Assembly: GCA_012842035.1 (NCBI GenBank)
Contig: DUTO01000227.1
Coordinates: 1-6,640, forward strand
DNA: 6,640 nt
Direction of reading: 5' to 3'
Origin: Clostridia bacterium
GTDB lineage: Bacteria > Bacillota > Peptococcia > DRI-13 > DTU073
Shown: positions 1 through 6,331 of the stretch, piece by piece
How the letters are laid out: each line of letters begins with the position of its first letter
Numbering within the stretch: position 1 is the first letter of the stretch
Notes under the pieces: generated by a model
Database searches by the model: none
What the model saw: the letters and a program-made list of their open reading frames with translations, nothing else
What the model was told of the DNA's origin: nothing
Program-made: the position numbers and the translations under genes

Positions 1-1
1 A

Positions 2-46
2 TACAATGAAGAAAAAACAGTTATTGATTTGTTAAATAATTTATGA
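2..46 (+). CDS. possible 3' end of an unidentified gene, cut by the window edge
   Basis: An open frame runs in from the left edge and reads YNEEKTVIDLLNNL before a TGA stop at 44-46. The composition (charged start, then an amphipathic leucine/isoleucine-rich end) is what a protein C-terminus often looks like. Only 14 codons are visible, so no function can be given. The stop codon lies inside or at the edge of the left inverted repeat of the insertion sequence. The insertion may therefore have supplied the stop and shortened the protein. Chance is a serious alternative: an open stretch of this length is not significant alone. Confidence 0.25.
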   Translation, partial: YNEEKTVIDLLNNL

Positions 47-61
47 TTCTACTGCAAAAAC
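41..61 (+). repeat. left terminal inverted repeat of the insertion sequence
   Basis: These 21 bases, beginning TTATGATTCTACTGC, are the exact reverse complement of 1957-1977. Identity stops at the next inner base pair (62 against 1956) and at the next outer pair (40 against 1978), which sets the repeat limits. This end lies downstream of the transposase. Confidence 0.9.
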
Positions 62-163
62 AGTAAATAAACCTCCTAACTAGCCTAACCAGTGGTAAAT
101 TAAGGGATATTGCTCCTTGAAAAATTATATTTAGCTATAAATGAGTTAATATCTACTTAATAT

Positions 164-186
164 GGTGGTATTACCACCTCTTTTTA
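164..186 (+). terminator. inward-facing hairpin with T-run near the left IS end
   Basis: GGTGGT, a three-base loop ATT and ACCACC form a perfect 6-bp GC-rich stem at 164-178, followed on the plus strand by TCTTTTTA. This is a short intrinsic terminator for transcripts entering the element from the left, antisense to the transposase. On the minus strand the same stem lies about 20 bases past the transposase stop but lacks a good T-run. It could still act as the 3' hairpin of the transposase messenger. Confidence 0.5.
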
Positions 187-198
187 TCGTTTTCTTTG

Positions 199-1842
199 CT
201 AAATGGTGATAGGTATCCCTTGGTTTAGTTTAAGTGGCTTTTTAGCTTTCTCACGGATATCTCCATTGAAGAATCTAGTAAGCTGACGGAAGTTATGAGC
301 AATTATCTTTGCTCCTACTGCTAGATTGCTTTTTACGATACCTCTTACATTAAGCTTACCTAAACCTTGAGCCCTTTTTAAACTTGAATTTGTTCCTTCA
401 ATAGCAGCTCGTTTGCTTGTAGCTTTTTGACGTTTTTCCTTATCTGCAAATTTCAAACGAGCCTCTTCGGTAAGTAAAGTTTTTTGGCTTACCCGGATAA
501 CAGTACTTTTTTTCTGGAATTTGACTCTACAATTTTCTTTTAAGGGGCATTTTTCACAGATATTTCGGTTGAAGTGAGCACTTAAAATTTTATTTTTTTT
601 CTTAAATGCTGTTCGAATTGGTTCTTGGTCTGCCGGACAGCGGAGAATCTTTTCTTTGTTTTCAATCTCAAAAGCATTGTAAGGAAATTTGTTATTGGAT
701 TTTTTACGACCGGTCATATCTGTGTAGTGAATTTCGATTCCTTGAGTTTTTGATTTTTCCACAATTTCAGAACTATAATAAGCACCATCAGTATAAAGGT
801 CTTTAACTCCTTTATTTTTAAGTTCCGGGAGAACCTTTTTTAATAATTCAACATCACTGGTTGTATTAGGAGCAAGGTTATAATGTGTTACCATTTGAAC
901 CGGATTTTCATCACCACAGGTTTCGGTTAGATTTAAAACATAACCTACATGCTTTTTGCCATTTTTTTTGCGGTAAGTTGCATCCGTGTCATAGGCAGAT
1001 TGCAAAGACTTAGGAGATATATCTTTATTATTTTTAGCTATCCAACGATTTTGTTCTTTATTGAATGTTGCTTGTTCTGTCAGGAAACGTTCGGTAAGCT
1101 TTATTGCGGGATTTGCTTTTAGTTCAGGATAATTTTGAACTAATTGCAGAATTTCTGCACAGTGTTCAATCAGGTTTTGAATCCGAGATGAAGAGTCTTT
1201 TCCCTTAAGTTTATAAAGAAACTGTGTTTTATAATCCGATTTAAGAAAGAGTTTTAGAGTATCATTTAAAAGCTTTTCAGGAAGGGCTTTTATTCCATTT
1301 ACTAAGACATCATAAGCTAAGGAAAGGCGCCCCGCTAATTTAATATTAAACATAATTTGAGTAGAGTCCATGCGAGCTTCAAGAGTATTAAGCTTCGCAA
1401 CTTCGATAAAGTGTTCTGTAAGTTTTTCAAATTGGGCAAAAATAAGATCCGCCTCTTCCGGATGCTCGAGGGAATAATTATAAAGTCTAGCTCTAAATTC
1501 ATATAAAGTTCGAGGTGCAAAATAGCGTTCCCCTAAAGTGCGAAGCCCTAGGGCATAAGAAACTTGAAGGTTATAAGCATATTCATCAAAAAGCACTTCA
1601 TCTGTATATCCTCGAATTTCTTTAATTAAATCAAGACCCATAAGAATATTTACTGGAAAATTAGGACGTCCATTATCATTGCAGTACAAAGGAGCAAACA
1701 AATTCTCATCAATTTTGCAAAAAATGTGTTCATAAAAGAATGCAGCCCAAGATTTTTTAAGTTTTTCAACAAGTCTTGAATCCATGGTATAAAGATTATT
1801 AAACAAATCTTCTTGCAAATGGTCTTTATTTTCTCGAAACAT
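199..1842 (-). CDS. IS1182-family transposase (DDE type)
   Basis: This 547-residue protein would catalyse transposition of the element that carries it. The N-terminal part (about residues 15-130) resembles the DUF772 domain of IS1182/IS5-type transposases, including the stretch NFPVNILMGL near residue 61. The catalytic acidic triad is visible as D159 (in ARMDSTQ), D352 (in YTDGAYYS) and E482 (in AAIEGTNS). Between the second and third acids is a cysteine cluster (C402, C429, C432, C438), typical of the DDE_Tnp_1_6 domain and possibly metal-binding. The frame is uninterrupted and full length for the family. The ATG at 1842 has a GGGGG ribosome binding site nine bases upstream. Any promoter is weak: TATAAA at 1907-1902 has only a poor -35 partner. 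The assignment to the family is strong; activity is inferred. Confidence 0.95.
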   Translation of the reverse strand: MFRENKDHLQEDLFNNLYTMDSRLVEKLKKSWAAFFYEHIFCKIDENLFAPLYCNDNGRPNFPVNILMGLDLIKEIRGYTDEVLFDEYAYNLQVSYALGLRTLGERYFAPRTLYEFRARLYNYSLEHPEEADLIFAQFEKLTEHFIEVAKLNTLEARMDSTQIMFNIKLAGRLSLAYDVLVNGIKALPEKLLNDTLKLFLKSDYKTQFLYKLKGKDSSSRIQNLIEHCAEILQLVQNYPELKANPAIKLTERFLTEQATFNKEQNRWIAKNNKDISPKSLQSAYDTDATYRKKNGKKHVGYVLNLTETCGDENPVQMVTHYNLAPNTTSDVELLKKVLPELKNKGVKDLYTDGAYYSSEIVEKSKTQGIEIHYTDMTGRKKSNNKFPYNAFEIENKEKILRCPADQEPIRTAFKKKNKILSAHFNRNICEKCPLKENCRVKFQKKSTVIRVSQKTLLTEEARLKFADKEKRQKATSKRAAIEGTNSSLKRAQGLGKLNVRGIVKSNLAVGAKIIAHNFRQLTRFFNGDIREKAKKPLKLNQGIPITI

Positions 1843-1924
1843 CTGTTAATACCCCCAATATTAAAATTATCTCTCTTAATCAGCTAATTTCTAACTCATA
1901 CTTTATAATTCAACATTGAGAGAT

Positions 1925-1951
1925 AAAAATCCTTCTGAAATAAGGATTTTT
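1925..1951 (-). terminator. hairpin between IS right end and transposase start
   Basis: AAAAATCCTT and AAGGATTTTT form a perfect 10-bp stem around a 7-base loop, placed just inside the right inverted repeat and upstream of the transposase. On the minus strand the 3' arm ends in five T residues, so it can act as a weak intrinsic terminator against transcripts running into the transposase from outside. Many insertion sequences use such hairpins to stop external promoters from driving transposase. The stem is AT-rich, so its strength is uncertain. Confidence 0.45.
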
Positions 1952-1956
1952 AGGGG

Positions 1957-1977
1957 GTTTTTGCAGTAGAATCATAA
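1957..1977 (-). repeat. right terminal inverted repeat of the insertion sequence
   Basis: These bases, ending GCAGTAGAATCATAA, are the exact reverse complement of 41-61. This end lies upstream of the transposase and 56 bases before the start codon of the small plus-strand gene. Confidence 0.9.
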
Positions 1978-2020
1978 TATATATATTGATTTTAGAATAT
2001 TTAATAAGATCTATACATAA

Positions 2021-2025
2021 AGGAG
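2021..2025 (+). promoter_or_regulatory. strong ribosome binding site of the small membrane protein
   Basis: AGGAG, in the context AAAGGAGATT, lies eight bases before the ATG at 2034. Its near-consensus sequence and ideal spacing are the main reason to believe that this short frame is translated. Confidence 0.7.
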
Positions 2026-2033
2026 ATTAAAAA

Positions 2034-2207
2034 ATGGAGATTGTAGTTACCGCTACCGGTATAAAAGTTATTTGTCATGCTGCTGTTGTAAGTTTGGCGG
2101 CCTCTGGTACAATTATTGGAACTGTTCTGTTACATAAAACTTTACAGAAATTAAGGGCAAGGCGTGCCTTTAATATGCCTGAGAACTTGAAAAGGATAGA
2201 CAACTAA
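2034..2207 (+). CDS. small hypothetical membrane protein, 57 residues
   Basis: I do not recognise this protein. It begins MEIVVTATGIKVICHAAVV and ends PENLKRIDN. Residues about 12-33 form one hydrophobic segment rich in V, A, I and G, long enough to cross the membrane. It is followed by a basic stretch (K35, K39, R41, R43, R44), so the positive-inside rule puts the C-terminus in the cytoplasm. There is one cysteine (C14) and no cleavable signal peptide I can defend. A near-perfect ribosome binding site precedes the ATG. The gene is the only complete one on the plus strand. It converges on hydF and shares its terminator, and its upstream region is occupied by the insertion sequence. Alternatives are a small toxin-like hydrophobic peptide or a spurious frame. 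Confidence 0.65.
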   Translation: MEIVVTATGIKVICHAAVVSLAASGTIIGTVLLHKTLQKLRARRAFNMPENLKRIDN

Positions 2208-2361
2208 CACTCGATGAAATTACGAAAAATGCCAAAACACAAAGAGATAACAAGTTGGGAGAAATAGCAAAAATCGAGAGAAGGCTACCCCTACAGCAAA
2301 ATAAGATACGCTGATTTTATCCAAGATAGTTTTTATCACCTTATTTAATTTCACCATATAT

Positions 2362-2406
2362 AAATATAAACCCCTGTCACTTTGATTTTGGCAGGGGTTT
2401 ATATTT
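2362..2406. terminator. bidirectional terminator between the small gene and hydF
   Basis: A long inverted repeat pairs 2362-2379 with 2389-2406 around a 9-base loop. The GC-rich core is CCCCTG (2371-2376) against CAGGGG (2392-2397), with one G-T wobble in the inner stem and an AT-rich outer stem. The plus strand continues with ATATTTTTCTTTTT, a good T-tract. The minus strand continues with TTTATATTTATATA. It can therefore end both the plus-strand small gene and the minus-strand hydF transcript, whose stop is only a few bases away. Confidence 0.85.
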
Positions 2407-2412
2407 TTCTTT

Positions 2413-3627
2413 TTAATAACCAAAAGGCTGCAAAGCCCTTTGCAAAATTCCATGTACATAAGCAATTAAAACACCATAATTAACAATCGGCACACCGGCA
2501 TCTTGAACTTCGCCAATTCGATAGAACATCGCCTTACGATTAAGCATACATCCGGCGCAATGAATTATTAAAGCATAATCTTGCAAATCATCAGGAAAAG
2601 AATAGCCACTGCTATATTCAAAAACCAACTTTTTCCCTGTTTTCTGCCGCAACCAGTGCGGAATTTTTACCGTGCCGATATCATCAGCTTGACGATGATG
2701 CGTACAAGCCTCAGCAATCAAAATCTTATCCTCGTCTTGCAGCTTTTCGATAGCTTGTGCACCTTGAACTAATTCCTTTAAATCTCCTTTCTGCCGTGCA
2801 AAAAGAATAGAAAATGAAGTTAACCATACATCTTGCGGTGTTTCTTCAGCCACTTCGTGAAAAACTTGCGAATCAGTAACCACTAAACGTGGCTTTTTTT
2901 GCAAATTGTCTAAAATTACTTTTAATTGTGTTGGCTGTGTTACTACACCCACCGCATTGTTATCTAAAAGGTCACGCAAAGTTTGCTGTTGAGGCAAAAT
3001 CAATCTGCCTTTAGGAGCAGACTCATCGAGAGGAATAACTAAAACAACAATATCGCCCGGCTTAATTAAATCACCGACAATTTGTAATTCAACTTCATCT
3101 TCGGGGACAATCCTAATTAAAGCTTCTTTTAATTCTTTGAGTCCTTTACCTGTACTCGTACTAACCCCCAGTAGCTTTACCCCTAATTTTTGAGTATATT
3201 CTACCAGTTTTTTTTCAGCTTTAGTAATAAGGTCAATTTTATTGACCACAGCTACAAAAGGTGTTTTTTTCTCATGCAACCAACCTAAAACTTGATGTTC
3301 AAAATCAGTTATCCCCACCGTAGCATCACAAACTAAGATAGCAATATCTGTTTTATTTAATACCTCTAAAGTCTTTCTCTTTCTAAGAGCACCCAACTCA
3401 CTTTGATCATCTAATCCTGCTGTATCAATAAACACAATCGGACCTAAAGGAGCCAACTCCATTGCTTTATAGACAGGGTCTGTTGTCGTGCCTTTAACTT
3501 TAGAAACTAAAGAAATTTCCTGACCTGTCAAAGCATTAATCAAACTAGACTTTCCGGCATTGGTAATTCCAAATAAAGCAATATGAAGGCGATTGGCACG
3601 AGGTGTTGCCTGCAAACTATTCATCAT
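2413..3627 (-). CDS. hydF: [FeFe]-hydrogenase maturation GTPase HydF
   Basis: HydF is the cytoplasmic scaffold on which the 2Fe subcluster of the [FeFe]-hydrogenase H-cluster is assembled, working with the radical-SAM enzymes HydE and HydG. Those two are not in this window. The 404-residue protein has a complete N-terminal GTPase domain: P-loop GITNAGKSS (20-28), switch threonines at 47-49, DTAG (68-71), NKID (129-132) and a STST G5-like motif near 156. A middle dimerisation region (about 180-270) follows. The C-terminal cluster-binding domain has the family signature C308-x-H310, then 45 residues, then H356-C357-x-x-C360, as known for HydF. The length is normal. A GAAGGAG ribosome binding site lies 4 bases from the first ATG and 7 from a second ATG at 3624, so the start could be either. 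It is the last gene of the operon, 46 bases after the CD1247-like gene. Confidence 0.96.
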   Translation of the reverse strand: MMNSLQATPRANRLHIALFGITNAGKSSLINALTGQEISLVSKVKGTTTDPVYKAMELAPLGPIVFIDTAGLDDQSELGALRKRKTLEVLNKTDIAILVCDATVGITDFEHQVLGWLHEKKTPFVAVVNKIDLITKAEKKLVEYTQKLGVKLLGVSTSTGKGLKELKEALIRIVPEDEVELQIVGDLIKPGDIVVLVIPLDESAPKGRLILPQQQTLRDLLDNNAVGVVTQPTQLKVILDNLQKKPRLVVTDSQVFHEVAEETPQDVWLTSFSILFARQKGDLKELVQGAQAIEKLQDEDKILIAEACTHHRQADDIGTVKIPHWLRQKTGKKLVFEYSSGYSFPDDLQDYALIIHCAGCMLNRKAMFYRIGEVQDAGVPIVNYGVLIAYVHGILQRALQPFGY

Positions 3628-3673
3628 TTAACTCCTTCAAATAATGCTCGCGGCTTAAGACAATAATGTTGAC

Positions 3674-4153
3674 TTAGTGAGACAGTTCTCTTACAGCTTC
3701 ATCTTCTTCCGTTTTCTCTTTTTCCTTCTTTTCTACCTGTTCATCATTTACATGAATCGCCTTATCACAATTAGGACAAATGATTTCTAATACATCTTCA
3801 TCTTCCAAAATACTTGGTTCTAAATCAAGCACTTCTAAGCAATGAGGGCAAGCTAATTCTATCTCTTCTTTTTCCCCTTCATCTTCTTCCTCATCATCTT
3901 CTTCCTCATCAAAAACAAATTCTCCCTCTTCACCAAAAATAACATCTTCAAGGTCAGCTAAGTCTTCATCCATCATCTCTAAATATTCAGCAATCTCTAA
4001 CTGATTAAGTACAACCTCCTCAATTACCTCCACCATTTTATCAAGTGAATCAATTATAACCTCAAATAACTTTCCTTCTTTACTGTCCTTATCCAAAGCA
4101 AAACCTTCAGCAAGACCTTTTAAATATCCCACCCTTTTCTTTAAACTATCCAT
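3674..4153 (-). CDS. CD1247-like acidic zinc-ribbon protein
   Basis: The 159-residue protein matches what I know as the CD1247 N-terminal-domain group of clostridia, whose function is unknown. Residues 1-72 are a predicted helical domain opening MDSLKKRVGYLKGLAEGF, with a heptad-like stretch near 28-58. Residues 74-99 are a very acidic linker made almost wholly of E and D. A zinc-ribbon-like module follows with C102-x-x-C105 and C126-x-x-C129, and the tail is lysine- and glutamate-rich. Such a layout suggests protein binding or regulation rather than catalysis, which is inference. The ATG is well supported by AAAGGAGG seven bases upstream. It lies 43 bases after efp and 46 before hydF in the same direction. 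Confidence 0.85.
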   Translation of the reverse strand: MDSLKKRVGYLKGLAEGFALDKDSKEGKLFEVIIDSLDKMVEVIEEVVLNQLEIAEYLEMMDEDLADLEDVIFGEEGEFVFDEEEDDEEEDEGEKEEIELACPHCLEVLDLEPSILEDEDVLEIICPNCDKAIHVNDEQVEKKEKEKTEEDEAVRELSH

Positions 4154-4196
4154 TTTTTAACCTCCTTTTTCTTTATTATTAATATTGTGCTTTCTT

Positions 4197-4754
4197 TTAG
4201 GCACGACTAACATATTCACCGGTACGTGTATCAATAATAAGCAAATCATCTTGATTAACAAAAAATGGCACTTGAACATTAAGCCCAGTTTCTAATATGG
4301 CAGACTTACTTCCTCCCGAAGCTGTATCACCTTTAATACCCGGTTCTGTTTCTGTTACTTTTAATTCTACCTGTGTAGGAAGGTCTACTCCAATAACGCT
4401 ACCTTGATAAAAAAGTATTCCTGTAGTCATGTTTTCTTTTAAATACTTAGGAGCATCTTCTAAATCCTTTTCCAAAATAGTTACTTGCTCATATGTTTCA
4501 GTATCCATAAAAACCCAACTGTCTCCATCTTTATATAAATACTGCATTTCTTTTCGATCGATATGTGCTTTGGGAAATTTTTCTCCGGGACGAAAAGTCT
4601 TTTCCACAACTGCCCCCGTTTTTAAGCTGCGCAATTTACAACGCACAAAAGCTGCTCCTTTTCCCGGTTTAACATGTTGAAATTCTACAATTTGCACTAC
4701 ATCTCCCTCTAATTCAAAAGTTAAACCTGTCCGAAAATCTGTTGTTGAAATCAT
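4197..4754 (-). CDS. efp: translation elongation factor P
   Basis: EF-P binds between the ribosomal P and E sites and relieves stalling at runs of proline. All 185 residues, the usual length, are present: the KOW-like N-terminal domain I (about 1-63), the OB-fold domain II (about 65-128) and the C-terminal OB-fold domain III (about 130-185, ending near IIDTRTGEYVSRA). The loop HVKPGKGAAFVR places K32 at the tip. The matching lysine of B. subtilis EF-P, K32, carries a 5-aminopentanol modification. The sequence here is of that Pro-Gly-Lys-Gly type, so similar modification is likely but not shown. The ATG follows GGGGAGG with six bases of spacing. The gene lies 30 bases after the M24 peptidase gene, in the aroQ - peptidase - efp order also found in Bacillus. 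Confidence 0.97.
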   Translation of the reverse strand: MISTTDFRTGLTFELEGDVVQIVEFQHVKPGKGAAFVRCKLRSLKTGAVVEKTFRPGEKFPKAHIDRKEMQYLYKDGDSWVFMDTETYEQVTILEKDLEDAPKYLKENMTTGILFYQGSVIGVDLPTQVELKVTETEPGIKGDTASGGSKSAILETGLNVQVPFFVNQDDLLIIDTRTGEYVSRA

Positions 4755-4784
4755 TTTCTGCCTCCCCTATCTAAAAAAATAATT

Positions 4785-5852
4785 TTATACTTTAAACACC
4801 TGTGGTGATTTTGTTAATCTTTCACAACCACCCGGCGTAATCACTACCATATCCTCAATACGAATGCCACCCCATCCCGAAATATAAATACCCGGTTCTA
4901 CGGTTAACACCATTCCCGGCTCCAAAATAGTTGCATCGCGTGGTGATAAACTAGGACTTTCATGTATTTCCAAACCTACTCCATGTCCTAAACTATGACC
5001 AAAATTTTTGCCATATCCGGCTTCGGCAATGATATTGCGAGCAAGGGCATCAGCCTCACAAGCCCGCATTCCGGGCTGAATTTCTTGTAAAACTGCTTCT
5101 TGAGCTTTTAAAACAAGTTTATATCTTTCTTCTTGCAAAGCATCAGGTTCCCCTAAAACTATGGTCCGTGTTAAATCAGAATGATAGCCCTGATACACAG
5201 TACCAAAATCCATCAACACAAGGTCACCGGTTTGAACAACGCGCGAAGAAGCCACTCCATGAGGAAGTGCCGCCCGGTTTTTAGAAGCAACAATAGTTTC
5301 AAAAGCCATTTTTGTTCCTCCTAAGCGGCGCATAAAAAACTCCAACTCTAACGCAATTTCTTTTTCTGTTAAGCCGGGGTGGATAAATTCTAAGATATGA
5401 AGAAAAGCTTTATCACTGATTTCTATAGCTTTTTTTAATAATTTAAGTTCCTCGATACTTTTTATCTTTCTTAATGCCACACAAGGGTCTGATAAAGGAA
5501 ACAAAGCGACATCAACAAGGTTCTTTTTTAATTTTTCATAAGTAGCTAAAGTTATTTCAGCTTGGTCTATACCTACTTTTTTTAACCCATACTGTTGAAA
5601 AAGTTCTCCTAAAGTTTGAAAAAGTGTTTCTTTCCAAAGGACAAGGTCATACCCTTTGGCTTGTTCTGTTGCCTGCTCCTGATAGCGAAAATCTGTAATT
5701 AAAAAATTTTTTTCCAAGGAATTAGTAATTACTAAACAGCCACTGGTTCCTGTAAAACCACTTAAATAAAAACAATGTTCAGGCTTGGAAATCAAAAATG
5801 CATCTACTTCTTTTTCCTGTAGCCATTTTTTAACCTGAGTAAGCTTAGGCAA
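4785..5852 (-). CDS. yqhT: M24-family Xaa-Pro aminopeptidase/dipeptidase (YqhT-like)
   Basis: This metallopeptidase removes residues preceding proline from peptides in the cytoplasm. With the start chosen here it has 355 residues, close to B. subtilis YqhT. An N-terminal creatinase-like domain (about 1-125) precedes the pita-bread catalytic domain. Its five metal ligands are visible: D215 (MDFG), D226 (HSDLTRT), H290 (GHGVG), E319 (VEPG) and E333 (RIED). I chose the TTG at 5852 because AAGGGGG lies eight bases upstream and the encoded PKLTQVKKWL fits the family N-terminus. An in-frame ATG at 5888 would add 12 residues but has no ribosome binding site. The TTG overlaps the aroQ stop by eight bases, suggesting translational coupling. 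Whether it acts on dipeptides or longer peptides cannot be told. Confidence 0.93.
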   Translation of the reverse strand: MPKLTQVKKWLQEKEVDAFLISKPEHCFYLSGFTGTSGCLVITNSLEKNFLITDFRYQEQATEQAKGYDLVLWKETLFQTLGELFQQYGLKKVGIDQAEITLATYEKLKKNLVDVALFPLSDPCVALRKIKSIEELKLLKKAIEISDKAFLHILEFIHPGLTEKEIALELEFFMRRLGGTKMAFETIVASKNRAALPHGVASSRVVQTGDLVLMDFGTVYQGYHSDLTRTIVLGEPDALQEERYKLVLKAQEAVLQEIQPGMRACEADALARNIIAEAGYGKNFGHSLGHGVGLEIHESPSLSPRDATILEPGMVLTVEPGIYISGWGGIRIEDMVVITPGGCERLTKSPQVFKV

Positions 5853-6294
5853 TAGTATTTCCCCCTTGTAGATAATGAAATACAGCATCTAAAGCTAAAC
5901 GATAACCGAAAACTCCTAGTCCCATAATTTGCCCCTGAACTACATCAGCCAATAAAGAATGTTGCCGAAAAGCTTCACGTTGCGCAAGATTGCTAATGTG
6001 AACCTCTATTGCCGGTATCTTTGTCGCTAAAAGAGCATCCCTAATAGCAATACTAGTGTGTGTATACGCTGCAACATTAATAATCAAATAATCATAACCG
6101 GTCGCTTCTTGAATCTTCTCCACCAAAGCCCCTTCATGATTAGACTGAAAAATTTTTACGTCTAACCCTAATTTTTGACCATAGCTAATTAACTGCTCAT
6201 TCAATTCCTCAAAAGTAAGCTTCCCATAGATTAATGGTTCTCTACTTCCTAACAAATTAAGATTAGGTCCATGAATTATACAAACCTTAAACAT
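5845..6294 (-). CDS. aroQ: type II 3-dehydroquinate dehydratase
   Basis: The enzyme converts 3-dehydroquinate to 3-dehydroshikimate in the shikimate pathway to aromatic amino acids. The 149-residue length is normal for this small dodecameric class. Family motifs are all present: HGPNLNLLG (8-16), GSREPLIYG with the catalytic tyrosine Y23, QSNHEG (50-55), AAYTHTSIAIRDAL with N73 and H79 at the active site, EVHISN with catalytic H99, and REAFR with R110. The residue after N73 is valine where many homologues have proline or glycine, a minor change. The ATG at 6294 has a modest AGGTG site seven bases upstream. The gene opens the aroQ - M24 peptidase - efp series and its stop overlaps the start of the next gene. 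Confidence 0.97.
   Translation of the reverse strand: MFKVCIIHGPNLNLLGSREPLIYGKLTFEELNEQLISYGQKLGLDVKIFQSNHEGALVEKIQEATGYDYLIINVAAYTHTSIAIRDALLATKIPAIEVHISNLAQREAFRQHSLLADVVQGQIMGLGVFGYRLALDAVFHYLQGGNTIA
5861..5867 (-). promoter_or_regulatory. ribosome binding site supporting a TTG start for the M24 peptidase
   Basis: AAGGGGG on the minus strand lies inside the end of aroQ, eight bases before the TTG at 5852. It decides between this TTG and the upstream ATG at 5888, which is preceded by TTAGCTTTAG with no purine-rich site. Confidence 0.7.
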
Positions 6295-6331
6295 TCTTAA
6301 ACACCTACTCTAAGCTAAAAACTTCCACTTT

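Larger units (their letters stand above)
41..1977 (-). mobile_element. complete IS1182-family insertion sequence, about 1.94 kb
   Basis: The element is bounded by a perfect 21-bp inverted repeat (41-61 and 1957-1977) and carries one full-length transposase on the minus strand. Its length fits the upper part of the IS1182 family range. Hairpins lie just inside both ends. No passenger gene is present. The flanks are AT-rich (left ...AAATAAT, right TATATATA...) and I see no clear target duplication. The outermost four bases, TTAT on the left and ATAA on the right, are complementary. They may belong to the target rather than to the element, which would put the true ends at GATTCTACTGC, starting at 45 and ending at 1973. 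The intact frame and identical ends suggest recent or still possible activity, which is inference. Confidence 0.9.

Noticed and set aside
606..806. Plus-strand open frame opposite the transposase
   Set aside because: It lies wholly antisense to a well-conserved transposase region (the cysteine cluster and the second catalytic acid), with no ribosome binding site or family resemblance.
1902..1929. Possible promoter for the transposase (TTTTTA, 16 bases, TATAAA on the minus strand)
   Set aside because: The -35 match is only 3 of 6 and overlaps the hairpin arm; in such AT-rich sequence it is not better than chance.
1961..1989. Outward-facing promoter from the right IS end (TTGCAG with a junction -10)
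   Set aside because: TTGCAG matches only 3 of 6 and no good -10 lies 16-18 bases downstream, so I mention the idea only as a test in the findings.
2214..2267. Plus-strand 17-codon frame following the small membrane-protein gene
   Set aside because: Too short, with the nearest purine-rich stretch about 17 bases from its ATG and no recognisable features.
2220..2357. Minus-strand hydrophobic frame of 45 residues (extends to 2465 with an upstream start overlapping hydF) that could be a small membrane protein
   Set aside because: It starts inside or beyond the bidirectional terminator, has no ribosome binding site at a usable distance, and its hydrophobicity follows from the AT-rich strand bias. 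Its longer form overlaps the end of hydF in another frame.
3882..3932. TCTTCTTCC-like repetitive stretch that could be a tandem repeat or regulatory array
   Set aside because: It simply encodes the glutamate/aspartate run of the CD1247-like protein, using GAA, GAT and GAG codons; the units are irregular.
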